Notes under the pieces: generated by a model
What the model saw: the letters and a program-made list of their open reading frames with translations, nothing else
Databases searched by the model: none
Told to the model about the DNA's origin: nothing
Assembly (NCBI GenBank): GCA_023230565.1
Contig: JALNXD010000013.1
Location: 15,792 to 79,791 of the forward strand
Origin: Syntrophales bacterium
Lineage (GTDB): Bacteria; Desulfobacterota; Syntrophia; Syntrophales; UBA2210
Direction: 5' to 3'
Length of the DNA: 64,000 nt
Shown here: one piece after another, positions 52,098-62,004 of the stretch
Layout of the letters: each line of letters begins with the position of its first letter
How positions within the stretch are numbered: position 1 is the stretch's first letter
Position numbers and translations under genes: made by a program

Positions 52098-54104
52098 ATG
52101 ATGGATAATGACCACGATTCCATGAAGCACAAAGACCACGGAAATCACAAGGGCGGCGATCACCACGCCCATATGGTGGCCGATTTCAGGAAGCGCTTCT
52201 GGATCTCCCTGGCCGTTACGATACCGATTCTGGTGTTGTCGCCCATGATCCAGGCCTTTGTCGGACTGGAACGGGAATTGAGGTTTCCCGGTGATGCCTA
52301 CATCCTCTGGGTGCTCTCGTCGGCGGTGTTTTTTTATGGAGGCTGGCCCTTCCTGAAAGGAATATACGATGAGCTCGGGAAAAAGCAGCCGGGAATGATG
52401 ACATTGATCGCCATTGCGATCACGACTGCCTATGCCTACAGCAGCATAGTGGTGTTCGGCCTTGCCGGCAAGGTCTTTTTCTGGGAGCTGGCCACGCTTA
52501 TTGACATCATGCTCCTGGGACACTGGATTGAAATGAAATCCGTAATGGGCGCCTCCCGGGCGCTGGAGGAACTGGCCAAACTCATGCCTTCGGAGGCCCA
52601 TAAGATACTCCCCGGGGGAGGCACTGAAGACGTACCGATCGAAGATCTTGAACCCACAGATAAAGTGCTGGTAAAACCGGGCGAAAAGATTCCCATCGAC
52701 GGCCGGGTGGTAGAAGGCGAAAGCGCCGTCAATGAAGCGATGCTTACGGGAGAATCCACACCGGTCGATAAAGCCACCGGCGCCAAGGTGATCGGCGGCA
52801 CGATCAACGGAGAAGGCGCGCTGACCGTGCAGGTCGAGAAGACAGGCAGGGATTCCTACCTTTCCCAAATAATACACCTGGTAGAGGAGGCGCAGAAGAG
52901 CAAATCGCGAAGCCAGAACCTGGCAAATCGGGCAGCCCTGTGGCTGACCGTGATCGCCCTTTCCGGCGGGGCGGTCACCTTGATCATCTGGCTGGCCTTG
53001 ATGGGCAGGGATTTCGCCTTTTCCCTGGAACGGACGGTCACCGTCATGGTGATTACCTGCCCCCATGCATTGGGGCTGGCGGTGCCGCTTGTAGTGGCCG
53101 TATCCACCGCCCTTTCGGCAAAAAACGGGCTTCTGATACGGGACCGGGCGGCCTTCGAAAAAGGAAGGAACATCCAGGCCATTATTTTCGATAAAACAGG
53201 CACCCTGACGAAGGGTGAATTCGGCGTTACCGACACCATCGTCTTTTCAAAGGAAATAGAGGAGAAGGAACTTCTGAAATATGCCGCCGCCATAGAAGCG
53301 AATTCCGAGCACCCCATCGCGAAAGGGATCGTCGCTGCAGTCGAAAAACCGCCGAAAGTAGACGACTTCAAGTCCATACCGGGCAAAGGCGCCCAGGGAC
53401 GGGTGGAAGATAAAGAAATCAAAGTCGTACGCCCCGGTTTTCTCAGGGAAAAGAACATCACGATGGAAGACGAACGGATCGATGAGTTCAATTCCCAGGG
53501 GAAGACGGTGGTCTTCGTGATGATCGACGGAAAATTGCAAGGCGCCGTTGCCCTGGCCGACATCGTCAGGGACGAATCGAAAGAGGCCATAGCCAGACTC
53601 AAGGAAATGGATATCCGATGCATGATGCTTACCGGGGACAACAACCTTGTGGCGAAGTGGGTCGCCCGGGAGATCGGACTCGATGAATATTTTGCCGAGG
53701 TCCTGCCCCGGGATAAAGCGAAAAAGGTGAAGGAAGTGCAGTCCAGAGGCCTTATCGTGGCCATGACGGGTGACGGGGTGAATGACGCCCCTGCACTGGC
53801 GCAGGCCGACGTGGGAATCGCCATCGGCGCCGGCACCGATGTGGCCGTCCAGACGGCGGATATTATTCTGGTGCGCAGCAATCCCCTCGACGCCGCCTCC
53901 ATATTGAAGCTATCCCGCGCAACGTACCGCAAAATGATCCAGAACCTCGCCTGGGCCACCGGCTACAATGCCGTCGCCATCCCTTTGGCTGCAGGCATTC
54001 TCTACAGTTACGGGATACTCCTGTCGCCGGCAATGGGCGCCGTATTGATGTCCCTCAGCACGGTAATCGTGGCGATCAATGCAAAATATTTGAAAATCAG
54101 CTGA
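52098..54104 (+). CDS. copB: CopB-type copper-translocating P1B-ATPase
   Basis: A 668-residue P-type ATPase. The N-terminus is His-rich (DHDSMKHKDHGNHKGGDHHAH) and lacks CxxC metal domains. Membrane motif CPH (MVITCPHALGLAVP) defines the CopB-like P1B-3 group. Other signatures: TGES, phosphorylation site FDKTGTLTKG, nucleotide-domain NSEHPIA, and GDGVNDAPALAQADVGIAIG. It probably exports Cu(II) or Ag from the cytoplasm using ATP. It is preceded closely by the SHOCT protein gene and probably shares its transcript. Confidence 0.93.
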   Translation: MMDNDHDSMKHKDHGNHKGGDHHAHMVADFRKRFWISLAVTIPILVLSPMIQAFVGLERELRFPGDAYILWVLSSAVFFYGGWPFLKGIYDELGKKQPGMMTLIAIAITTAYAYSSIVVFGLAGKVFFWELATLIDIMLLGHWIEMKSVMGASRALEELAKLMPSEAHKILPGGGTEDVPIEDLEPTDKVLVKPGEKIPIDGRVVEGESAVNEAMLTGESTPVDKATGAKVIGGTINGEGALTVQVEKTGRDSYLSQIIHLVEEAQKSKSRSQNLANRAALWLTVIALSGGAVTLIIWLALMGRDFAFSLERTVTVMVITCPHALGLAVPLVVAVSTALSAKNGLLIRDRAAFEKGRNIQAIIFDKTGTLTKGEFGVTDTIVFSKEIEEKELLKYAAAIEANSEHPIAKGIVAAVEKPPKVDDFKSIPGKGAQGRVEDKEIKVVRPGFLREKNITMEDERIDEFNSQGKTVVFVMIDGKLQGAVALADIVRDESKEAIARLKEMDIRCMMLTGDNNLVAKWVAREIGLDEYFAEVLPRDKAKKVKEVQSRGLIVAMTGDGVNDAPALAQADVGIAIGAGTDVAVQTADIILVRSNPLDAASILKLSRATYRKMIQNLAWATGYNAVAIPLAAGILYSYGILLSPAMGAVLMSLSTVIVAINAKYLKIS

Positions 54105-54276
54105 TATTTTTGAAACTTACGTCAAATAAATGATGCGGCGGCTCAGTATTTGCTGGTATAGTATACACACATCAAAGGTAACAGGAATTTGATTTTTGCG
54201 GTTCCTTAATCAGGAATCAGATTGCGGTTAAAAAAGGGAATCGTTCACTTCAGGAAACTTCACCAACAGAAGGAGG

Positions 54277-55356
54277 ATGCCAATGGCAGGACAATTTTAT
54301 CGGCCTCCGGAACAGCCGCCCTCGATAGAAGAGATTTTGGTCAGGCTTCGCAGTAAATGGCGCGGATTCAAGGGGGGTCCTTTTGCGGCAGTTGTTATCA
54401 TCGCGATCATATTGATTATCATCTGGACGGCATGGTTCACGGTCCAGCCGGAGCAGACCGGTATCGTTCAGCGTTTCGGAAAGGTGGTACGAACCGCCGG
54501 TCCCGGGCTCCATTTCAAGATTCCTTTCTGGGTCGAAACAGTGAGGACCGTCCCGACGGCCCGCGTGCTCAAGGAGGAATTCGGGTTCCGGACTGTTGCC
54601 GTAGGAGATCGAACCAGGTATGAAGAACGGCCGTATAAGGACGAATCACTCATGCTGACGGGAGATCTCAATGTCATCGATGTACAGTGGGTGGTCCAGT
54701 ATCGTATAGAAGACCCCATCAATTACCTTTTTCTGGTAAGGGATACCGATAAAACGATCCGTGATATTTCCGAAGCGATCATGCGCCGGGTAGTTGGAAA
54801 TCGTCTCGGCAGCGATGTGCTGACTGTTGCCAGGGTGGAAGTCGCAACTGAAGCGAAGGAAGAGATCCAGAAGGTTCTCACTGATTATAAGACGGGAGTG
54901 AGACTGGTAACGGTGGAGCTTCAGGACGTAACGCCGCCCGATCCCGTGAAGCCGGCCTTCAACGAGGTAAACGAAGCAAGGCAGGACAAGGAGCGGACGA
55001 TCAATCAGGCCCAGGAGCAGGCAAACCGGGAGATACCCAAGGCCCGGGGAGTAGCGGCCCAGAGTATAAGTGAAGCCGAGGGGTATGCCCTCGAACGGGT
55101 CAACCGGGCCAGGGGCGAAGCCGATCGTTTCCTTTCCATACTGGCAGAGTATGAGGGCGCGCCGGAGGTCACCCGCCGCAGGCTGTACCTGGAGGCGATG
55201 GGCGGCTTCCTGTCGGAGATAAAGGGCCTCTACATCGTCGATGATGAACAGAAGGCCCTCGTCCCGTGGCTCCCGCTTCAGTCCGGCGGGAATGTCGCCG
55301 CCGGGGGGGAGCCCTCGCCTGCTCCGGGGCCTGCGCCCCAGGGAGGTGCAAAATGA
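54277..55356 (+). CDS. hflK: HflK, FtsH protease modulator
   Basis: A 359-residue single-pass membrane protein with an SPFH domain. One transmembrane segment (about 35-52), then WFTVQPEQTGIVQRFGKVVRTAGPGLHFKIPFWVE, and the HflK-type coiled coil rich in QEQANREIPKARG and RARGEAD-like motifs. With HflC it forms a membrane cage around FtsH. The ATG has AGAAGGAGGA. The stop overlaps the hflC start (ATGA). Confidence 0.94.
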   Translation: MPMAGQFYRPPEQPPSIEEILVRLRSKWRGFKGGPFAAVVIIAIILIIIWTAWFTVQPEQTGIVQRFGKVVRTAGPGLHFKIPFWVETVRTVPTARVLKEEFGFRTVAVGDRTRYEERPYKDESLMLTGDLNVIDVQWVVQYRIEDPINYLFLVRDTDKTIRDISEAIMRRVVGNRLGSDVLTVARVEVATEAKEEIQKVLTDYKTGVRLVTVELQDVTPPDPVKPAFNEVNEARQDKERTINQAQEQANREIPKARGVAAQSISEAEGYALERVNRARGEADRFLSILAEYEGAPEVTRRRLYLEAMGGFLSEIKGLYIVDDEQKALVPWLPLQSGGNVAAGGEPSPAPGPAPQGGAK

Positions 55357-56321
55357 AAAGAACCTCTGGTATTATAGGTCTTGTTGTTATTGTGATTGTC
55401 CTGCTCATGCTTGTGAGCGCCTTTTACACATTGGAAGAAGGGCAGCAGGCGGTGATCGTGCAATTCGGCCGGCCCGTCGGGGAAACGGTGACCGAGGCGG
55501 GGCTGCACTTCAAGATTCCCTTCATCCAGGAGGTCCGGCGGTTCGAAAAGCGCCTTCTTATCTGGGACGACGATCCGAATCAGATTCCCACAAAGGGGCG
55601 GGAATTCATCTGGGTGGATACGACGGCGCGCTGGCGCATAGCCGATGCACGGAAATTTCTCGAAAGCGTGGCGACGGAACGGGGCGCCCAGTCGCGCCTG
55701 GATGACATTATCGATTCGGTGGTGAGAGATCAGGTTTCAAGCAGCGAACTGGTGGAGCTCGTTCGGAGCTCCACCTGGGAAGTGCCTGAAAAGCAGGCGC
55801 TCGAAGAAGTCACGGAGGAGCGTGAAAAGGAAATCAAAAAGCAGATCGTCCGCGGGCGGGAAGAGATAACGAGGACGATTCTTTCGGAGTCGCGCAGGAT
55901 AATTCCCCAGTACGGAATCGAGCTTGTGGATGTGCGCGTCAAACGCCTCGATTACGTAGAGAGTGTCCGCGAACGGGTCTATGCCAGGATGATCTCCGAA
56001 CGGAAGCGGATTGCCGCCCAGTTTCGCTCCGAAGGAGAAGGACGGAGTGCCGAAATCCTTGGGGAAATGGAAAAAGAATTAAGGCGGATCAGGTCCAACG
56101 CATATCGAAGGGTCCAGGAGATCAGGGGCAAGGCAGATGCCGAGGCAACAGGAATTTACGGACAGGCCTATGGCCGTAATCCCGAGTTTTACGCCTTTCT
56201 GCGTACCCTGGAAGTCTACAGGGAAGGATCGAATGAAAATACTGTCGCCATTCTCACCACGGACAGCGATTTTTACAAATACCTGAAGGAGGCGACTCCC
56301 CCGCAGCACCAAAACAGGTAA
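55353..56321 (+). CDS. hflC: HflC, FtsH protease modulator
   Basis: A 322-residue partner of HflK with the same SPFH layout: N-terminal transmembrane segment (IIGLVVIVIVLLMLVSAFYTL), EEGQQAVIVQFGRPVGETVTEAGLHFKIP, and the HflC-type RIAAQFRSEGEGRSAEILGEMEKE and GRNPEFYAFLRTLEVY near the C-terminus. The ATG at 55353 overlaps the hflK stop. Upstream in-frame starts are inside hflK and rejected. Confidence 0.95.
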   Translation: MKRTSGIIGLVVIVIVLLMLVSAFYTLEEGQQAVIVQFGRPVGETVTEAGLHFKIPFIQEVRRFEKRLLIWDDDPNQIPTKGREFIWVDTTARWRIADARKFLESVATERGAQSRLDDIIDSVVRDQVSSSELVELVRSSTWEVPEKQALEEVTEEREKEIKKQIVRGREEITRTILSESRRIIPQYGIELVDVRVKRLDYVESVRERVYARMISERKRIAAQFRSEGEGRSAEILGEMEKELRRIRSNAYRRVQEIRGKADAEATGIYGQAYGRNPEFYAFLRTLEVYREGSNENTVAILTTDSDFYKYLKEATPPQHQNR

Positions 56322-56396
56322 ACGGTAACTAAAGATGCCGCCAGGAAGGAGGCCTCTGATATCGCGCAGAGGTCTCCTGCCTGAGAAAAGGAGGGA

Positions 56397-57404
56397 ATGA
56401 TGAAGGTGTTAGTCTACAGCAGCCGGCCTTATGACCGGGAATTCCTGGATAAGGCCAATCGCAAGGCCCATGAATTCCATTTTACCGAAGCCAGACTGGA
56501 GGAACAGAGCGCTGTTCTGGCAGCGGATTTCCCTGCAGTATGCTGTTTCGTGAGTGACGATCTCGACGCCCGGGTGCTGCAAAAATTGCATGAGGGGGGA
56601 ACAAGGCTCGTCCTGCTCAGGGCCACGGGCTTCAACAACGTCGATTTGGAAGAGGCTGCGAAACTTGGAATGACGGTCATGCGCGTCTCCAACTACTCCC
56701 CCTATGCGGTCGCCGAATTTGCCGCCGGTATGATACTTGCCATGAACCGGAAAATTCATCGGGCGTATCAGAGGGTGCGCGAGGGAAATTTCCGTATCGA
56801 CGGGCTTCTCGGCTTCGACCTCTTCGGCAAGACGGTCGGCATCGTGGGAACAGGCAGGATCGGTTCCATATTCGCCAAAATCATGTACGGGTTCGGCTGC
56901 AATCTGCTCGGGTTCGACAAATATGAAAATCCTGAATGCATTGATCTGGGCCTTCGATATGTATCGCTTGAAGAATTGCTGAAGGAATCGGACATTGTAA
57001 GCCTCCACGCCCCCCTGACGCCGGATACCCGGTATCTGATCAACAGCGAAACGATATCGCTTATGAAGGAAGGTGCCATGCTGATAAATACCAGCCGCGG
57101 AGCCCTGGTCGATACCCAGGCCCTCATTCCGTATCTGAAGCGGTGCACTATCTGTGCAGTCTGCCTCGATGTGTACGAAGAGGAAGAGCATATATATTAC
57201 CGGGATCTTTCCGATCAGGTTATCACCGATGATACCATTTCCCGGCTCCTCACTTTCCCCAACGTCCTCATTACCGGTCACCAGGCATTTTTCACGCAGG
57301 AAGCCATGGAGACGATCGCCGAGACCACCCTTCGCAACCTGAACGATTTCATCGCCGGCCGGAAGAACGAAAACACAGTCGAAGCGGAAAAAGTAATGGC
57401 TTAA
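56397..57404 (+). CDS. ldhA: D-lactate dehydrogenase (2-hydroxyacid family)
   Basis: A 335-residue NAD-dependent D-2-hydroxyacid dehydrogenase. The NAD site is GKTVGIVGTGRIGSIFAKIM. Catalytic residues are Arg in MLINTSRGALVDT, Glu in CLDVYEEEEHIYY and His in VLITGHQAFFTQEA. The last motif and the N-terminus (VYSSRPYDREFLDKAN) match fermentative LdhA. A lactate permease gene follows 26 bp on, supporting pyruvate/D-lactate interconversion. An ATG three bases later is better spaced from AAGGAGG. Confidence 0.92.
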   Translation: MMKVLVYSSRPYDREFLDKANRKAHEFHFTEARLEEQSAVLAADFPAVCCFVSDDLDARVLQKLHEGGTRLVLLRATGFNNVDLEEAAKLGMTVMRVSNYSPYAVAEFAAGMILAMNRKIHRAYQRVREGNFRIDGLLGFDLFGKTVGIVGTGRIGSIFAKIMYGFGCNLLGFDKYENPECIDLGLRYVSLEELLKESDIVSLHAPLTPDTRYLINSETISLMKEGAMLINTSRGALVDTQALIPYLKRCTICAVCLDVYEEEEHIYYRDLSDQVITDDTISRLLTFPNVLITGHQAFFTQEAMETIAETTLRNLNDFIAGRKNENTVEAEKVMA

Positions 57405-57430
57405 CGGCATTTTCCGCAAATAAAGGTGCA

Positions 57431-59101
57431 TTGGTGGAACTGGACTGGATGTTCGCCATAATAGCCCTGTTGCCGATACTTGCCGTGGGCATCCTCATGG
57501 TGGGCTTTTCCTGGCCGGCAATCAAGGCAATGCCTGCCGGCTGGCTCATCGCCGCCGCAGCCGCCATTTTCGCCTGGAACATGCCCGGTCGATGGCTGGC
57601 GGCGGCGACAATCGCCGGACTCATCAATACGATCGATATTCTCTTAATCGTTTTCGGCGCATTGCTGATATTGCAGCTTTTGCGGGAAAGCGGTGCCATA
57701 GAGACAATAGCGGCTTCCATGGCGGCGATATCCGAGGACCGGCGGGTGCAGGCAATTATCATCGCCTGGCTGATGAGTTCCTTTCTCGAAGCCGCAGCAG
57801 GATTCGGAACGCCTGCTGCTATAGGAGCACCGCTCCTGGCGGGCCTTGGCTTCCCGCCCCTTGTCGCAGTGATTGTTTCTTTGATAGGCAACAGTACCGC
57901 CGTCACCTTCGGCGCCATAGGGCTGCCCGTGTGGGGAGGCTTCGAACCAGTTTCAAATATGGTCGACCTGCCGCAAGGTGCCGATTTTCATGATTTCCTT
58001 CGACATATCGGCGCGTTTGCCGGGATGCTGCATTTTTTGATCGGGACCTTCATCCCTTTAACTATTACCGCAGTCATGACAAAGATTGTCGACGGTTCAT
58101 TCAAAAAAGGGCTCGCGGTCTGGCCGCTGGCCCTGTTCGCCGGATTATGTTTTACGATCCCCCAGATGCTCATCGCCGTGTTTGTCAGCTATGAGCTGCC
58201 TTCCCTCCTGGGGTCCCTGATCGCCCTTCCGGTCTTCATTTTCGCGGTTTCCAGGGGATTTCTCGCCCCGAAGGACATCTGGAACTTTCCCCCTCGAAAC
58301 CGCTGGCCCGATGAATGGGAAGGGAAGATAAAGGCCGGCGCCGGGGTCGGCGAGCGCACCATGAGCACGATAAAGGCCTGGATTCCGTACCTGCTCATCG
58401 GAACCATTCTGCTTGCCACCCGTCTTGAATTCTTTCAGTTGTCGGCAGCGCTGCAATCGATCAAAGCAGGCTGGACAGGCATTTTGGGAACCGATATCAG
58501 CCGCAGCATTACCCCGTTTTACAATCCGGGAATCTTTCCCTTTTTATTCATTGCACTCTTTGTCCCTTTCATTTACGGGCTCGGATGGACCCGGACGGCC
58601 GGCGTCATGGGCGATACTGTAAAGAAAATCGGTCCGGCGGCGGCGGCGCTCTTTTTCGCTCTTGGAATGGTCTTCATCATGATGAATTCCGGCGGCGCCT
58701 CCGGCCGTGATTCCATGCTGATTGTCATGGCGAATAGCGCTGCCGATGTCGCCGGCAGGGCGTGGTATATTGCAGCGCCCCTGGTCGGACTTCTGGGCAC
58801 CTTCATTTCCGGAAGCAATACCGTCTCGGATATAATGTTCGGCGGATTTCAACTCAACACGGCCAATCAGACGAATCTTCCCAGGGCGGCGATTCTGGCC
58901 CTGCAGGCGGTCGGCGGAGCGGCGGGAAATATGATCTGCATCCACAATGTCGTCGCCGTCCTGACCACGGTGGGGCTGCTGGGCAGGGAAGGCCCGGTCG
59001 TGAGAAAAAATATTCCCGTAGCCCTCGTCTACGCCCTATTGGCAGGCATATGCGCATGGCTCCTTATTCTTGCAGGCGCCCGGGATTTTCTCATTATTTG
59101 A
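57431..59101 (+). CDS. Lactate permease (LctP family)
   Basis: A 556-residue transporter with about 13 hydrophobic segments. Family signatures: FLEAAAGFGTPAAIGAPLLAGLGFPPLVAV, GNSTAVTFGAIGLPVWGG, MVFIMMNSGGASG and FISGSNTVSDIMFGGFQ. It carries lactate, probably with protons. The start is TTG at 57431 (or GTG three bases on), after AAAGGTG. The last 8 bases overlap the convergent endonuclease-family gene. Paired with ldhA upstream. Confidence 0.92.
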   Translation: MVELDWMFAIIALLPILAVGILMVGFSWPAIKAMPAGWLIAAAAAIFAWNMPGRWLAAATIAGLINTIDILLIVFGALLILQLLRESGAIETIAASMAAISEDRRVQAIIIAWLMSSFLEAAAGFGTPAAIGAPLLAGLGFPPLVAVIVSLIGNSTAVTFGAIGLPVWGGFEPVSNMVDLPQGADFHDFLRHIGAFAGMLHFLIGTFIPLTITAVMTKIVDGSFKKGLAVWPLALFAGLCFTIPQMLIAVFVSYELPSLLGSLIALPVFIFAVSRGFLAPKDIWNFPPRNRWPDEWEGKIKAGAGVGERTMSTIKAWIPYLLIGTILLATRLEFFQLSAALQSIKAGWTGILGTDISRSITPFYNPGIFPFLFIALFVPFIYGLGWTRTAGVMGDTVKKIGPAAAALFFALGMVFIMMNSGGASGRDSMLIVMANSAADVAGRAWYIAAPLVGLLGTFISGSNTVSDIMFGGFQLNTANQTNLPRAAILALQAVGGAAGNMICIHNVVAVLTTVGLLGREGPVVRKNIPVALVYALLAGICAWLLILAGARDFLII

Positions 59102-59789
59102 TCATTCGCGCCGCAAGGGGCAGGTGATCGGAAGCGATCCGCGTAAGCGTGCTCTTGAATACGGATTTTGCCTTCAGACGTTTCGGCGGGTCGGCGAGAA
59201 TATGATCCAGATGGAGAAGGGGAAAACAGGAGGGAAAGGTCGCCCGCGTACGAAAATAACCGAAATGCCGGTGGAGCCAAAACATCGGCCGCCCCCAGAA
59301 GAGCCATTCATTGAAATCTCCCATAAGAACAAGCGGCGCTCTGTCGCCTTTCGACAAACACTCGATCAGCTGCCTCACCTGTACGCGCCGTTCACCGGGT
59401 TGAAGTCCCAGGTGCGTGACTGCACACTGGATTCTCTCGCCAAGCCAGTCGATATGGACGATCAGAATACCCCGCGGTTCCCGCCGGCTTACGCTGATAT
59501 CGAACCGTTCCACATCAATGACGGGCAGCCGCGTCAAGAGCGCATTGCCGAAATCGCCGGTGTTTTTGAGGATGGTCGGCCCGGCGACCGCTTTCATTCC
59601 GGTCAGGAATTCCAGCCTGCCAATGTCGTCCCCCTCGCTGTCAATCCGGTTGTCGACTTCCTGAAGGCCCATCAGATCCGGCGTCATCTCTTTGATGACC
59701 GTTGCAATTCTGTCGATATCCCTTCTGCCGTCCAGACCCACCCCTTTATGTATATTCCATGTGGCAAGGCGCAATCCCGATTCATCCAT
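59094..59789 (-). CDS. Endonuclease/exonuclease/phosphatase family protein
   Basis: A 231-residue EEP-fold hydrolase. Metal and catalytic motifs: LATWNIHKGVGLDGRRD (Asn), LMGLQEVD (Glu), VTHLGLQPGERRVQ (His), LVLMGDFNEW (Asp and Asn) and ASDHLPLAARM (Asp-His). It overlaps the stop of the upstream phospholipase D-VTT gene by 8 bases, so translation is coupled. This pairing occurs in other proteobacteria and points to phospholipid or phosphodiester chemistry rather than DNA repair, by inference. Confidence 0.9.
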   Translation of the reverse strand: MDESGLRLATWNIHKGVGLDGRRDIDRIATVIKEMTPDLMGLQEVDNRIDSEGDDIGRLEFLTGMKAVAGPTILKNTGDFGNALLTRLPVIDVERFDISVSRREPRGILIVHIDWLGERIQCAVTHLGLQPGERRVQVRQLIECLSKGDRAPLVLMGDFNEWLFWGRPMFWLHRHFGYFRTRATFPSCFPLLHLDHILADPPKRLKAKSVFKSTLTRIASDHLPLAARMIK

Positions 59790-61932
59790 TTTTCTTTTCC
59801 AGGCGAACCAGCCAGTATTTCACCAGAAACAGGATCAGCGCGCCGCAGACAAGGGCGGCCGCGGCCACGATCCAGTTCCACCAGTTCGGATTATTTATGG
59901 CCGTTTGAACGCCTCTTTCGAAAACGATTATTGCTATGATCCCCGGCCCCATGCCGGCGACCGTGCCGATCAAGAACGGCCATATGGGGATGCGCGACGA
60001 TCCGGCAACCAGATTGACGGTAGTGAAGGGCGCTATGGGAACAATGCGGATGAGAGCGACCGAAAGCCATCCATGCTTCGCGAGCCGGCGGCTCATACGG
60101 TTGGCACGGTCGCTGGCCAGCTTGCGCACCCTGTCCCTTCCAAGCCTTCGCCCTGCCGCATAGCCTGCCAGCCCCCCCAGAATGCTGCCGCCCAGAGCGA
60201 GGGTCAATCCCATCAGAGGACCGAAGGCAAATGCCGTTAAGACAATCAGTACGGTGACGGGGAAAAAAAGGCAGCTGCCGATTACATATATGAATAACAC
60301 AATCACAATCGTAAAGGAGCTCTCCCGGACATAATCCAAAGCGACAAGGAGGTTCTCCACGTTCAACCAGAGATTGAGAGGCGACCAGTGCCAGATCATG
60401 ATCAAAATAAGGACAAGAAAGAACAGAGAGGCAAAAACCAGAACCTTCTGTTTGGCATCCACCTTGGCATCCCGGCGGCCGGTGCCGAAGCCGAAGTAAT
60501 CGAGAAGTCCCGTAATGCCTACCGGGCTTTCGGGATCGACAATCATGTGTGCAGGCAGAGTTTCCATAAAAGAACTGTCTTCGGGATCCGGCAGTTCCTG
60601 TAAAAACCTGTCTTCCTTGTTCAGTTTTTCGACAACGGACAAGAGGGAACCCGTTTTCCGGTAGCAGTCCGCAACGATTTCCGGTTCAGATCCCAGATGT
60701 TCGGCCAAAAGGCGGTTGCGCAATCCGGCAATCGCTTCCGCTGTCTTCTTTTCGCCTCCGGCGAACAGCGCAAGATTGCATTCCGTATCGAATCCCATGG
60801 AGCGGTTGTTCAGATTGGCGGAACCAATCGTCGCTACTTCGTCGTCAGCGATATACAGTTTGCTGTGCAGACGTATGAATTCGGATTGGAGTCCCTTCCG
60901 GTCGGGATAGCAGATTTTCAATCTTCCATACCGATCGGCCTTTTTCAGGTTGTCAAGCAGACGGCCGCGCAGGGCGCCTATGGTCCCCTCCTCCAGCCAT
61001 CCGGAACATTTCAGCGGCAGCAGCAGGAGGACTTCAGGACCTTCTTTTTGCCCGAGGGCCTTTTCGAGAGCGGCGCCGATTCGAAGCGACGTCAGATACT
61101 GATTCTCGATATAGATGTACAGCCGCGCCCGGTCGATTGCGTCGATATAAAAATTTTCAATTTCACGGATCTCGGGATCCCCTTCGTATTCAGGCATGGT
61201 TCTGAGGATGGCAACTTCCGCATTTTCAAGATCGGGGGAAAACCTTTCGGGCCAGGGCCCCTCGCCTTCAATAATCGCGTTTCGGAGCCGGTCTCCCGTC
61301 ACCCGTTCCCAGCGGTGGCGTGCCAGAATCGACAGCTTCGCCGCCGCCTCACCTTCCACCATTATCTGAACATCATGATACGGACCGTATGCGGAACCGT
61401 TATCGATCCTGCGGTGATTTTCGGACATATGGTCAGACGTATCCCACCGATGGCTTGTCAGATCCATCCCCCCGATAAAGGCCAGCCGGTCATCTATCAA
61501 GGCAATCTTCTGATGATGCGAGGCACCGAGGGGATGGTCGTCATCGAGGGCAAAATGGACCCGCCTGTGGGTTTTCCATCCGAAACTCAGAACAGGCAGA
61601 ATTTCACGCGTAAAGACATAGAACATGACGAAATCCCAGTCGAGGATATAGATATTAAGCTGCTTTTTTTGCCGCGCCAGCCTGTTTAGAAATATTCCGA
61701 GCATTTCCCCTTTTCCGTTTCCGTCCCGTCGCAGGGCTATCCTGCTGTCAATATCCCAACCGAGAATAAATATATTGTTCCGGGCCGCTTCACAAGCCTC
61801 TGCAAAGGCACGGAAATAGTTTTCACCATCTATCAGAAAGGCGATTTTTTCCGCTTGGGCGATTTCCCAGCAGTTGTGCTCCTTCCGGAAGAACATTTCT
61901 CCTCTTTCAACCTGATTGCCGTTTATTTTCAC
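59782..61932 (-). CDS. Phospholipase D-like protein fused to a VTT/DedA membrane domain
   Basis: A 716-residue fusion. The N-terminal part has two HKD motifs: HHQKIALIDDRLAFIGGMD near residue 140 and HSKLYIADDEVATIGSANLNNRS near 360, as in cardiolipin synthases and phospholipase D. From about residue 500 there is a membrane domain of the TVP38/TMEM64 (VTT) type (FAFGPLMGLTLALGGSILGGLAGYAAGRRLGR, LIRIVPIAPFTTVNLVAGSSRIP). VTT proteins are linked to lipid scrambling or undecaprenyl phosphate recycling. Lipid synthesis or remodelling at the membrane is likely. The EEP gene follows with overlap. Confidence 0.93.
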   Translation of the reverse strand: MKINGNQVERGEMFFRKEHNCWEIAQAEKIAFLIDGENYFRAFAEACEAARNNIFILGWDIDSRIALRRDGNGKGEMLGIFLNRLARQKKQLNIYILDWDFVMFYVFTREILPVLSFGWKTHRRVHFALDDDHPLGASHHQKIALIDDRLAFIGGMDLTSHRWDTSDHMSENHRRIDNGSAYGPYHDVQIMVEGEAAAKLSILARHRWERVTGDRLRNAIIEGEGPWPERFSPDLENAEVAILRTMPEYEGDPEIREIENFYIDAIDRARLYIYIENQYLTSLRIGAALEKALGQKEGPEVLLLLPLKCSGWLEEGTIGALRGRLLDNLKKADRYGRLKICYPDRKGLQSEFIRLHSKLYIADDEVATIGSANLNNRSMGFDTECNLALFAGGEKKTAEAIAGLRNRLLAEHLGSEPEIVADCYRKTGSLLSVVEKLNKEDRFLQELPDPEDSSFMETLPAHMIVDPESPVGITGLLDYFGFGTGRRDAKVDAKQKVLVFASLFFLVLILIMIWHWSPLNLWLNVENLLVALDYVRESSFTIVIVLFIYVIGSCLFFPVTVLIVLTAFAFGPLMGLTLALGGSILGGLAGYAAGRRLGRDRVRKLASDRANRMSRRLAKHGWLSVALIRIVPIAPFTTVNLVAGSSRIPIWPFLIGTVAGMGPGIIAIIVFERGVQTAINNPNWWNWIVAAAALVCGALILFLVKYWLVRLEKKNG

Positions 61933-62004
61933 AGATTCGCTTCTCTCGGATTTTCACATGAATCCGGTCTAAATTTCAAGTGCGCTCCGGCTTTGGTCGG
62001 CTGA

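Noticed and set aside
52856..53959. A 367-codon minus-strand frame inside the CopB gene
   Set aside because: Antisense shadow; the plus strand carries every P-type ATPase motif.
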